Positions 11,717 through 23,469 of a stretch of DNA of 64,000 bases are shown here, piece after piece. Source of the DNA: Chlamydoabsidia padenii (lineage: Eukaryota; Mucoromycota; Mucoromycetes; Mucorales; Cunninghamellaceae); assembly GCA_025330725.1 (NCBI GenBank), contig JAIWND010000044.1, positions 1 to 64,000 of the forward strand, read 5' to 3'. Both the position numbers and the translations under genes were made by a program. Position 1 is the stretch's first letter. The number at the start of each line of letters is the position of its first letter. The notes beneath the pieces are model-generated. The model made no database searches, was not told where the DNA came from, and saw only the letters and a list, made by a program, of their open reading frames with translations.

Positions 11717-11992
11717 ATGTCAGCAATTATACCAAGAGATGAAGTATGGTATCGTCAACCTCGGTTCCAAGCCATCTTGAAATCAACCGCCATCAATTTT
11801 ATACTACCCTTTATTAATGGTGTTATGCTTGGATTTGGTGAAATCTTGGCCAACGAACTTGTTTTAAAATATGGATGGTTTGAATTTTCTCGTAGTAGCA
11901 ATGTTTCCTCGGTGGGCCTCTCTGGTGGTGTGAATACGACGGCTGAATATAAAAAGTCAATGCAGACTGAACTGAAACGTCGAGAACTCTAA
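11717..11992 (+). CDS. MIM1: Mitochondrial outer-membrane import protein MIM1/TOM13
   Basis: A 91-aa, intronless protein of the mitochondrial import (MIM) complex, which inserts alpha-helical proteins into the outer membrane and helps TOM assembly. The signature is the single hydrophobic segment NFILPFINGVMLGFGEIL (about residues 25-42) with GxxxG-like spacing, followed by ANELVLKYGW, which fungal Tom13 proteins share. The ATG at 11717 was preferred to upstream in-frame non-ATG codons because the charged/aromatic N-terminus (EVWYRQPRFQ) begins there. Confidence 0.85.
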   Translation: MSAIIPRDEVWYRQPRFQAILKSTAINFILPFINGVMLGFGEILANELVLKYGWFEFSRSSNVSSVGLSGGVNTTAEYKKSMQTELKRREL

Positions 11993-12295
11993 GAACAATA
12001 ATAGTTGTAATAGTAGTTTCCGTAGTAGTATTCATTTATTGACCGCTTTGTAAATGGTCTACTTAAAAAAAAAACGTGTATACTTATTTCATCGACTTTT
12101 GTGTTCATGAGCTTCTTCCCAAATGTTTGGTATGTGGGTAGACATAATACGTGTTGGTGTGTATCATACTATATGTAGAGGCAGCCAATCAAAATGATCG
12201 ATGTGACGTGCCCTTAAGCCCAAAAAACAAAATGGGGGAGGTTTTTTTTTATTCACTCTCTTTTACCGCCTATTCATTAACAACATCTTTGGCAG

Positions 12296-14626
<2,331 letters not shown>

Positions 14627-15024
14627 CTCTTCTGTTAGACTAGTGTATGCATGTTTTATTCTTTATCCATTTAATAAAATGAACTTGATGAATGATGGCC
14701 CTCATTGTCTTGTTTTGTCAACTCCATGTTTGTTGACTCTAACCCATTATGTGCTACTTGTTTTTTTACAAATGTCATCCATCGTCTTTCCGCCTTGTCC
14801 CGTATAGGTAGATCCGTGCATATTAGACGCATCGGCGGGATCTACTGTAAAAGTAAAACCATCATGTACAAGGGCAAAAAAGGAAATTTTTATTACGTAG
14901 ACGTTCATTTTCCCCCGCACCTGTCAGAAAAGCGCCATTTCATATCCTAACAAATCAGCCTATCAAACCCATCCACTCTTCTCTTCTTTTGTTATTTTAT
15001 TTTACAACTTTTTTGTTTTACAAT
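14627..15024. other. Intergenic, U2AF 3' UTR and next promoter
   Basis: AATAAA near 14671 is a likely U2AF polyadenylation signal. An 8-nt inverted repeat (GTAGATCC at about 14810 against GGATCTAC at about 14839) flanks a short spacer. Short open frames here show no recognisable protein. Confidence 0.5.
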
Positions 15025-15936
15025 ATGGTCAACAATTTTATAATATCACCCAAGTTTAGCGAAACAGCCAAGATACTAGATAACAAACGTCTGGGAAAAC
15101 AACGGGTGGAAACCTTTCAGATCATCAACATTCTCGACCGAAAGAACAAAAAGTCCAAGAAAAGAGTTGGGTTTATAAATCACCCAGCTGTGAAATCATG
15201 GGAAGGCCATTCGGAGGCCCTTAAACAGTATTGCAACGCCATGTTGGAAGAATGGGAGAACCGAGGCTTTCAGAACAATATGAAATACTATCCTGTATCG
15301 GCCACAGTGGAGTACCCAAAGTGGATCTATTGCGACAAGATTCACATGTCGCATAAAGCTCGTCTGGTACAGAAAGATTTCCAACATTACTCGCCATTGT
15401 TCCCAGAAGTGTTGGGTACCGAGTATATGAAGCGGGGTTATATCTGGCCGAATAAATGGACCCTGGATCAACTCAATACCCTGTCGATCCAAGAATTGAC
15501 CGAAGAATTGCCATTGGAGGAAAGATGCGTGGTCGCTGCCGCTTGTACTTATCGTGCCTCGATATTAACCACCACTGGTTGGTCTTGCAAGATTCATGCG
15601 CGAGGTCTCGAATTGGTCGATAATACTTGTATCGCTGAAAAGAAGGATGGCTCGCTTTGTCAGAACAAAAGAAAATTCGATGAGTTTTGTGGGGTACATC
15701 GCAGTTTAAAGAAAGTTGTAAAAGAGAAAGAGTTTCCCATCGTAAAAGAGGACGAACCTTCCGGTGCAAAAGCCAAGTCTTCCAAAGTCAAGGTCAGGTC
15801 TACTAAAGAAGTCAAGGATGAGCTTCCCGTCGTGAAGGAGGATGAAACCCCAATTGTGGAGACCAAGTCTTCCAAAAAAGTAAAAGTGAAGACTTCCAAA
15901 GAAGTAAAAGTCAAATCTATCAAACTTGAAAACTAG
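15025..15936 (+). CDS. DNA-glycosylase-like protein (MSMEG_6728-type) with viral-style zinc motif
   Basis: A 303-aa, intronless ORF. Residues 1-190 match the bacterial family annotated MSMEG_6728 or pyrimidine-dimer DNA glycosylase-like: FIISPKFSETAKILDNKRLG followed by KQRVET, NHPAVKSWEGHSEALKQY, HMSHKARLVQKD..HYSPLFPEV and YIWP. Related proteins also occur in giant viruses. A short Cys/His motif follows (about 202-225): C-x5-DGSLC-x8-FCGVH, a type I associate with giant-virus proteins. The tail is a Lys-rich tandem repeat (units like VVKEDE..AKSSKVKV.STKEV). In-frame repeat-like sequence continues past the TAG at 15934 to a second TAG at 15988-15990. The likely role is recognition or excision of damaged DNA, but no catalytic residue is proved here. 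Lack of introns, unlike its neighbours, suggests transfer. Confidence 0.7.
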   Translation: MVNNFIISPKFSETAKILDNKRLGKQRVETFQIINILDRKNKKSKKRVGFINHPAVKSWEGHSEALKQYCNAMLEEWENRGFQNNMKYYPVSATVEYPKWIYCDKIHMSHKARLVQKDFQHYSPLFPEVLGTEYMKRGYIWPNKWTLDQLNTLSIQELTEELPLEERCVVAAACTYRASILTTTGWSCKIHARGLELVDNTCIAEKKDGSLCQNKRKFDEFCGVHRSLKKVVKEKEFPIVKEDEPSGAKAKSSKVKVRSTKEVKDELPVVKEDETPIVETKSSKKVKVKTSKEVKVKSIKLEN

Positions 15937-15990
15937 CCTTCCGTCGTAAAAGGCAAATCTTCTAAAGTGATGGCCAAGTCTACCAAATAG

Positions 15991-16749
15991 AATAGTTACA
16001 AAAGAAATAAAGTGGTATTTTCGATAACATTGAGAGATATATGCTTTTATTTCATGAATTATCGTGAATTACATTTGTTCTAATGCCAAGAGGCGAAAAA
16101 AGGGTGGCTGATACAGTTTATTAACTTCAAATTGAGATAAGTCATCGGAAAACTGTATCAGGTCAGCTTTGGAAAAAGGTGTATTCTGAGGTCAGTAGGT
16201 TCGAAGAGAATTTAGACAATACAATGACAATCGCCACAAACTGAGCTGCACAGTCCAGAGAAATAAAAAGAGAATAAGATGTGTTTTATTGAATTCAACG
16301 ACCGTAAGAAAGATGAAAAAAGACATGACATGATTGAGCAAGCGTTTTGGGAAAACTCCGACAGAGATAAACCATCTTTAACTACTGTGCTACCCAAATT
16401 AAATAGGCTTTTTAGGACCTAAATAAAGGAGGGGGGGTGTCCTATGGCCCCTAATGCACCTTAAAAGTCTTTGTAGGACCTATATAGCCTATCGCAATTT
16501 TGGGATGATGTTTATCTTTTTTTTTGGTTTGTTGTGCTGCAATGATAATGGTTAATAAATGATATTTGATATGATAATGAACACGATTTGTATTGGCGCA
16601 ATTGCGATCTTATTAGGGGGTATGTGGAAACCGTAAAAACGAGGCTCGCCCGGGTATATTTTGTCCAAATCTGAAAATTCGGGATTCAGCCCAATTTTTT
16701 AAGCTGTAAACCGGGGACTAGAATTTCGGGCTGAGACCCAGAATTCCGA
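15991..16749. other. Intergenic with an imperfect inverted repeat
   Basis: AATAAA near 16005 probably ends the preceding gene. Two copies of TAGGACCTA-like sequence lie near 16414 and 16474. Around 16672-16752, ATTCGGGATTCAGCCC and the reverse complement of a GGGCTGAGACCCAGAATTCC stretch form an imperfect hairpin immediately upstream of a Tc1-like relic. No gene seen. Confidence 0.4.
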
Positions 16750-17395
16750 GGGGGGGGGGTTCACCGTGTGAGAAGTGAATGAAATCTTTCGCTGAACAGT
16801 CCTGCAAAGATTGAGGAGCGATACATGAACTTCTTGGCGAATTGCGTATTTCTTAACGAGTCTGCTTTTAATATCAATATGAAACGTTCAAGAGCATGGT
16901 CCAAAAAAGGTACGCGTGCCATTGTAACCAGACCTACTACAACGTCTATCTTGGGCACTGTCTCTGCCGCAGGTTTGATTGCAGTCGGTGTAAAAAAACC
17001 AAGCCCTACGAAGAAGAGAAAGGCTGATGGATACATAAGCTTAGGAACTGTAACAGACCACTACATCAGTTTCTTAAAATATGACTCTAGATGAAATGGA
17101 CAAACATCCACAAATGAAAGGTCACTATATAGTTATGGACAGTGCACCCATTCACACCCATGAAAACACAGCGAAGTAAATTAAGTATCGAGAATATAAA
17201 TGTGTGTATCTTCCTACTTACTGGGCAGTGGCAAAAGAGTAAGGTTAAGCGTCACAGGGTTTTACAGGAAAATACTTTATCAAAAAGAATTACGGAAGCC
17301 TGCAAAAGCATGGAAAAAAGTCACTTCAACGGTTTCGTTTCGCATTCTTACAAATGCTGGGATAAATGTCAAAGCGAGGAACACATGTAATGAAT
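16750..17395 (+). pseudogene. Tc1/mariner-like transposase relic
   Basis: Fragments of a DDE transposase of the Tc1-like type spread over two frames. The first catalytic block reads NCVFLNESAFNINM (about 16840), where family members have DES; the Asp is Asn here. Then KRSRAWSKKGTRAIV, SILGTVSAAGLIAVGVKK, GTVTDHYISFLK and, in a shifted frame, YSYGQCTHSHP-like debris of the second Asp block, and finally FRILTNAGIN and a GFVSHSYKCWDKC segment in another frame. Several stops and frameshifts make it non-functional. Confidence 0.75.
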
Positions 17396-17891
17396 GACCT
17401 TGACAACTTCAACACAAATGTCATCAATGTAGTGATAAGAATAAGGAAAGAAGCAATCACTCTTATTATTATTATTGTTTTACGAGATCGTATTAGCCGC
17501 AAGTGATGGTCAAGTCCAACGAAATGCGCATGATTTCTTCTATTTCTAAAAATATGAAATTGATTTTGATTGGCTAACGACATTAATGTTGTTTGATCTG
17601 TGACATCATTTTTAATTGACTAGCGATATCGATTCTGATTGGCTACGACATTGGTTGCTGGAAGCACTGTTTGTCCTTCAGCCAACTTTGGGTTCCGCTG
17701 CCTTTTTATATCACCAGGCCAACAATGCTAACATACTGTTGGTACTTTACATTCTCTCTCAACTTTTTTACACCTAATTCGTACTTCTACTTCTTTAGTA
17801 CACAAACTGTAACATGAGGAGACGGCCGCAGAACAGCGGGGAGCCCTACGTTTATTTCATTTGTTTAACAACACAAGCATTATTCAGAATA
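17396..17891. other. Intergenic with repeated CCAAT-box-like motifs
   Basis: GATTGGCTA(A)CGACATT occurs at about 17567 and, diverged, at about 17637, with a related ATTGACTAGCGATA between them. These are short direct repeats that also contain inverted CCAAT boxes. A CT-rich stretch follows near 17750-17810. No gene seen. Confidence 0.4.
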
Positions 17892-17955
17892 TTAAAGATA
17901 GGAGGCCTAAAAAACGAGAAAGAGAGAAAACAGATCAGATTAAAAGAGAGATCAG

Positions 17956-18018
<63 letters not shown>

Positions 18019-19274
18019 TACCCGCCGCCCGGCTTCTTCCATATCAGTTTCAGAAACAATATTCTTTTCATCTTGATTAGGGATCTCATAGACACCACCA
18101 AGAATAACAAAGGGCCGATAGGCGAAACTTGCTAATTCATTCATATCCGTGACACCCGACAAGACCAAGACAGAATCGATTTCAGAAGTAATGCCTGCCA
18201 CAATACTAAAAACACTCTTGTTAGTTTTAGTTTTAGTTTTAGTTCAACTTCTTTTACTCTGTATCCATACGATCACCAATGATACATGTTTCGATACGAC
18301 TCAAGCCAAGCACACGTTGTGCATAACGCATGATTAAAGCGGATGGTTTACCACAGTAGAATGCCTTGGTCTTGGTCACCAATTCCACACTAATAAACTC
18401 TCCCGTCAGTATCATTATCATCTTTTTTGCTTTGTTTTTACCAAGTAGTAAAAGCACCAGTGGCAGGAATTTTCTGTCCTTTTGAATTTAAGGTTTCTAC
18501 ATCCAAGTTAGTCGAGATCAATTTAGCTCCGTTCTGAACCAATTGTACTGCTTTGGTTAACTTTTCAAAGTTATAACTGCTACTTTCACCTAAAACCACA
18601 TAGTCCGGATTATGATCATTCATAAAGAACCCCATATCATATAAAGCATAAGCTAAACCAGGTTCACCAATCACATAACAAGTACCACCCTACCCGCCAA
18701 AAAAGTCAGATCAATCAATATTTAACTCTTTTTTTGTATCATACCTCAGGCATTTGTGATTTTAAAAAGTAAGCAGTTGCTTGCCCGGAAGTAAAGAAAT
18801 GGTCCGCTGTGACATCAATACCCAAACGTTGTAATTTGGATTGCAATTCTCTTGGGATGGGTGCAGAGTTATTCGTCAAAAAGATGAATTTCTTGTTGTT
18901 TGCTTGTAAGAAATCAACAAACTCTTTGGCTCCCGGTAACAAGTTGTTTCCCTATCAAATTATATCAGCAAACAAATATAAGTAATCCCAACCTTATATG
19001 GAGGGAGGTACTCTTTTATTTTTCTTACGTGGTAAATGACACCATCCATATCAATGATGAAGCCCTTCTTTTGTCGAATTGTATCAAGACGTGGATTATG
19101 AATCACAGGATCTTCAAGTAATGCATAATCTTTAATTTTATGGGCAGGCGATTCAATGGTCGGGGATGTAGAACCGGTTAAACTGGCAGCAAAATGAGCA
19201 GCCAATTCCCGAGAATCATATGCACAAGGTGTACCAGGTGTGGTGGAAGCAGGAGTATTTCCAGTAGACGACAT
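17892..19274 (-). CDS. HAD-superfamily phosphatase, NagD/PHO13-like
   Basis: Predicted 343 aa in six exons: 19274-19029, 18951-18745, 18689-18442, 18389-18258, 18205-18022, 17906-17892. HAD motif I is IDMDGVIYHG with nucleophile Asp75 and Asp77, motif II LTNNSAP, motif III Lys in FYCGKPS, and motif IV GDRMDTDIVAG. Between motifs II and III sits the C2-type cap typical of NagD and p-nitrophenylphosphatases (YVIGEPGLAYALYDMGF, LGESSSYNFEKLTKA, ISTNLD). The likely reaction is hydrolysis of phosphate from small metabolites such as 2-phosphoglycolate or sugar phosphates. The N-terminal 65 residues are low in complexity. The last exon is only 15 nt, reached across an intron with a T57 run directly after its donor, so this end is the weakest part. 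Confidence 0.9.
17959..18016. repeat. A58 homopolymer in the last intron of the HAD phosphatase gene
   Basis: An uninterrupted A run of about 58 nt on the plus strand, that is poly(T) in the gene's sense strand, placed right after GTAAG of the donor. Confidence 0.9.
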
Positions 19275-19510
19275 GATAGACAAAGAAGGTGAAAAGGAAA
19301 ATTAAAAAGCCAAATCTTCCACTTTTATAAATGCATTATTTAAAAAATAACCAAGTTTTGACAGATCTAGTTCCAAAACAGGAGAGGATACAAGTAAAAA
19401 GATGGTCATGGCTCCGTAATAAACATGGAAGACTCCCAAAGAATCAAACAATCCCCTCCACATAGTTTTAAAAAACTAATACACATGCTTTATTATATAT
19501 ACAGACTATT

Positions 19511-20078
19511 CTATTCATCCAGAGCCACCTTTTGAGCCATTTCTTCTAATTCGTCTTCTTCTTCTTGAGTCATGGTGAGATCCTTGCCACCCAAAGCCCG
19601 ACGCAATCGTGCTGTATGTTGAGGTACAATGGAATGCAGTTTATCGGAAAATTCTTTAAACTACAATCATCTCCCCCGCAAAAAAAAAAAAGGTTCCTCA
19701 GTTAGTTTCTTGGAAGGGGGATTCGATAGCGGAAGAACTTACGTTACGAACATCAAGCCAATAACCTACACTAATCGCCAGTACCCCGGCACCTGTCAAA
19801 GCCAACAAAGTTCCATAGGTCAATGATTTGAGAGCAAAAAATCGAGCGTTTTTTTTAGCCAAAGCATATTCCTCTGGAGTCATTGGCGGTGGTGTGTATT
19901 TCTGTGATGTTAAACATTGTTGTTGCTGAAGAAGGTGAGCATCTTGTTGTTGATACTTGGTTTGTTTTCTTTTGGTATACCAGATCGCTCCAAAGACACC
20001 AGTGACAAATGCACCTGTCGCGCCAAACATCAACGGCCGTGCTAAATGAGATGTGTCGTTTTTGTTCTGTGTTGACAT
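19511..20078 (-). CDS. TMEM242-like mitochondrial membrane protein
   Basis: A 161-aa protein in two exons, 20078-19743 and 19660-19511. Two hydrophobic segments are visible: PLMFGATGAFVTGVFGAIW (about 15-33) and SLTYGTLLALTGAGVLAISVGYWL (about 86-109), followed by DVRNFKEFSDKLHSIVP. The small-residue-rich membrane segments and the FxxKLxSIVP end resemble TMEM242, an inner-membrane factor that helps assemble the ATP synthase c-ring. A Gln-rich loop separates the helices. The acidic C-terminus (QEEEDELEEM) is typical of fungal versions as far as I recall. Orthology was judged by eye. Confidence 0.7.
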
Positions 20079-20336
20079 TATAAAGAGAAGAATGGAAAAT
20101 AAAGCCGAGAAAGAAGAAAACAAAACAGAATCGGAGTTTACGGCGGAGTACGGAAATTCGAAAAAAAATTGAATGCCATGATGCATTAGTAATGTTGATT
20201 TGTGCATTGATTATCAATAGTACATAAGTATTATCACTTTTATTATTTAAAACACACAAAAAAAGGAGTAGGGGAATATAGCTATAATCAGTAAGAAAAG
20301 AAAGATTATCCATAGTGGTATCAAAAGTAATAGGTA

Positions 20337-21898
20337 TCATGATTTGGATGATCGATTCAGTTTCTGTTTCCATCGTTTAACCCAACTATCATTAGAACCA
20401 GTAGTAGAAGCATTAGAGTGATGCTGTGAAGAGGTAGTAGTTAAAGACAGATCGCTTGAAGACGATTGGGGTGGTGATTGTTGTTGTTGTAAACGTTGGA
20501 TCGCTCGTTTCTCACCATAAAAGGCGGCTTTTCGATAATGTTCAAATGCCATGACTTGATTCTTTTCGACCCCAATCCCGACTTCATAAAAATATCCTAC
20601 CGCATAGTGAGCCCTAGGTAAACCATCATGAGATGTCGCCTTGAGAGCCCATGCAAACGCTTGTTCATCACAAGGCTCCATCACGCCAGGCACACCAATC
20701 AAATACCAAGCCGTCAGAGCAAAACACGCATGAGGATAATCTTGCTCGGCCGCCAAGCCATAATAATGCATTGATAATCGTGGATCCACGCTACAGCCCA
20801 ATTTACCGAATTCATAGCATTCACCGAGCCGGAAACAGGAAGGCGCATAACCTAGTTCACTGGCTTCTTGGTAGAGCCGTAAAGCATATGGGTGGTCTTG
20901 GAAAATAACACTAGCAACACCACGTTCATGCAAACTGGCTAATTCATGCAGCGCTTGGGGGTACTCGGTCGTGCTCGCCTCGGCCGATCGTTTTAACCAC
21001 TTGTGTCCATCGCGGATATTCACACTGCGACCCAGCTCGCCTTTCATCTCGGCAAGGCCCAATCGATACATCGCCCCAGGATGATTAAGTGTCGCCGCTT
21101 TTCTATTAATAAAACACATAAACATCAAAAATAAATAAACAAACAAACATATAAATAAAAAAGGAGTTTTCTCTTACCTGTAGAATTGAACGGCTTTGCC
21201 TTTATCTCGTTTTGTTCCTAATCCATCTTCATAACATTTAGCAGTTCTATTACAAGTAAAGATCAGTTACATCATCATCATCATTATTATTATTATTAAA
21301 AAAGTGGAGTATTTTTTTTTTACCGATAAGCAGCGTCTGGATGATGGTGTTTCGCGGCTTGTACATAGAATGGGAAAGCCTTGTCAAATTCGTTCTTGTT
21401 TGTTTTGTGTAACAATCCCGAAGAATAAAGATTGGCCAAATGATACTGACTTGGACCGTGACCGCGCGTAGCTACTTGTTTCAGTAATTTCTCAGCTTCC
21501 ATCAGATAACCATCAGTAGCTTCTTTTTCTTTTTCTTCTTCTTTTAATCTTTTGGCAGCTTCGACAAGAAAGATGGCGAAATCACATTGAATTTCCATAT
21601 CATTGGACTTTTTGGCATTGGTTCGATACATATTGATGGTGGTGGTATATGATAATAGGGATGCATTACCTCCTGGTTTCAAATGAGAATGGTTTAATAA
21701 TTGATCACTACCCATGGAATGTAAACTCATGGAGGAGAGTGACTGAGGTGATAAAGGAGGACGATTAGGAATGGGGGTTTGTGGTGTTGTGGTGGTATAA
21801 ATAATGGGTAAATGCTTTTCCTTTCTTTGTTGGATTGTTGGTGTCTTTTCATCCTTTGAAAGGGTGAGTATCGTTGCTTGTGGTTGTAACATTGTCAT
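20337..21898 (-). CDS. Sel1-repeat protein, SKT5/CHS4-like
   Basis: A 469-aa protein in three exons, 21898-21324, 21246-21178 and 21102-20337. After a 110-residue low-complexity N-terminus it contains about seven to eight Sel1-like (TPR-type) helical repeats, each with the A..LG..Y..G.G pattern: GPSQYHLANLYSSGLL, DAAYRTAKCYEDGLG, GAMYRLGLAEMKGELG, ALHELASLHERGV, PSCFRLGECYEFGKLG, HACFALTAWYLIG and AHYAVGYFYEVGIG. Fungal proteins of this form include SKT5/CHS4, the activator of chitin synthase III at the bud neck or hyphal tip. No CAAX prenylation box is present at the C-terminus (ends RSSKS), so it may be one of the shorter Sel1 paralogues. Scaffold role inferred. Confidence 0.8.
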
Positions 21899-22435
21899 CA
21901 GGGGGGGGGAATAAAATCAAACAAACACAAAAGAGACAAGACAAGAAAAAGAGAAATGTATTGATGTGAAAATGAGAACCTGGTTTAGATCTTTATAACA
22001 TTTGTTCATGCAGTCCATATTTTTGGCTGCATTTTCAAACATCACATGGGTTTCCATTTTTGTCTTTTGAGCGCGTCTGTGTTTAAAACCGGGGTTCAAA
22101 AAAGGCCCCCTTTCATAAATGCCAAGAGTGATCCTCTCCCTTATCTCATGCGCGCACATACAGGTTTAGATTTATTTTTGATGTCAAGTCAACCCTTTAT
22201 AGAGAGAGAGATAGAGAGATAGAGAGAGAGCTTGTTGTTCTCAAGGCAAAAGTAAGACATTGGTTTTTTATGTTTATTTGTTTGTTATTCGTTCGGTCAT
22301 CCCATAAAAAATAGAGTTGATATAAAAATAGGGTATAGACAAAGCATAAAAGGGATTGATGTGATGTGGAGTTGAATACATCAATCTACACTATCTTTTT
22401 GTTTACACTATTTACGCCATTAATTCCTTACTAAG
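21899..22435. other. Intergenic, promoter side of the Sel1 gene
   Basis: Contains a G9 run just upstream of the Sel1 start, a (GA)n/(GATA)-like purine tract at 22200-22232, and A/T-rich sequence. A minus-strand open frame at 21917-22159 has no family features. Confidence 0.5.
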
Positions 22436-22800
22436 ATTTTGGATGGACTCTCCTCGCTGCATTATTAAAGGATGCTAATGATTAAAGTGGCGTTGTGAAT
22501 ATTATAATCCATTTCCAATATACTTTACCACAAAATTCAAGAGCCAAGATCCTTATGTCAGTCTGTCCAAGCTTGTGATGAGTTTGGCCTGTCTTTTGCA
22601 AGAGAGCGAAGATCATTTAAAATCCCGCCAGTCCCTAGTCAGAGTTGGTAGGAGATTTGCCGCTCCATTGTCAACGGATACTAATGATTAAAGTGGTCAT
22701 GTAGACACTATGACCCATTTCCAGTATAATTTACTGTAAAGTCAAGTACCAAGACCCTTGTGTTAGTATGTTTAGGCTTGCAATGACTTTTACCTTTTCT
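22436..22800. repeat. Diverged tandem duplication, about 208-bp period
   Basis: Two copies can be aligned by eye: one beginning about 22436 and one about 22644. Both contain CTAATGATTAAAGTGG, CCATTTCCA(A/G)TATA, a TCAAG..CCAAGA block and GCTTG(T/C)(G/A)ATGA. They carry no ORF. They lie close to an inverted-repeat element and a Fanzor relic. Confidence 0.7.
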
Positions 22801-23056
22801 TTGCGGCGAAAATATTTTTTTCTGTGTATCAAGCGATGTTTTAAATCCCGCATCAAGCCCCGCTATTTAATTACGGTATTTTTTTGAGACGGCGCTAAAA
22901 TACATTTTAGACTCAATCAACTTTATTTTAGACGGATGTTCATTTAAAGCGGACAACAACAACTGACAAGACTTTTACACTTGTACAGTATTTTAAACTT
23001 GAAATTGGAACACCGTTCATTTTGGTTTGGGACTGGGTGACTTTTTATTTGGGACA

Positions 23057-23355
23057 ATGTGAAATTGAAATTCAGACAGGGGGAGAATCATTCGGTACAC
23101 TGAAAAAAAAAAATTGGGACACTGTGAAACAACAATTGGGACAAGGGACTGCGGAGGAGCCGGCAATGGGGGAGGGGGTGCTATTACTTCATAATAGCAT
23201 TGTGGGCCTAGGCACTGTACCTTAAATTTTCTTAATACGTGTTACTATGGACTTCATTAACTACATCCCAGATCAAAATGAAAGCGGTTCTGTCCCAATT
23301 TTTTTTTTCACAGTGCACCAAATAATTCTCCCTGTCTGAATTTCAATTTCACATT
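23057..23355. mobile_element. MITE-like inverted-repeat element, about 300 bp
   Basis: The left arm (23057-23120, from ATGTGAAATTGAAATTCAGA) is the near-perfect reverse complement of the right arm (23292-23355, ending TCTGAATTTCAATTTCACAT). Both arms contain GGGAGAAT(C/T)ATT and an A/T homopolymer next to TTGGGAC. The 170-nt centre has no coding content. Long terminal inverted repeats on a short non-coding unit fit a MITE. No clear target duplication was seen. It ends about 110 nt before the Fanzor relic's first ATG. Confidence 0.65.
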
Positions 23356-23469
23356 TGAATTGTACGAATTCATTGCTCTTTTTTTTTTTCTTCTTTTGCT
23401 CCTCTTTTTGGGCCTCTCTTTTTTGTAAATACCACTTGAATGAATTTTTGTCTATATTAGAAGCTCATT

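Noticed and set aside
14705..14950. 81-codon plus-strand ORF after U2AF
   Set aside because: Overlaps the likely U2AF 3' UTR and lacks any family signal.
17814..18080. Poly-Lys ORF
   Set aside because: Translation of an A58 intronic run.
21917..22159. 80-codon minus-strand ORF upstream of the Sel1 gene
   Set aside because: Begins without context, no family features, hydrophobic tail from T-rich DNA.
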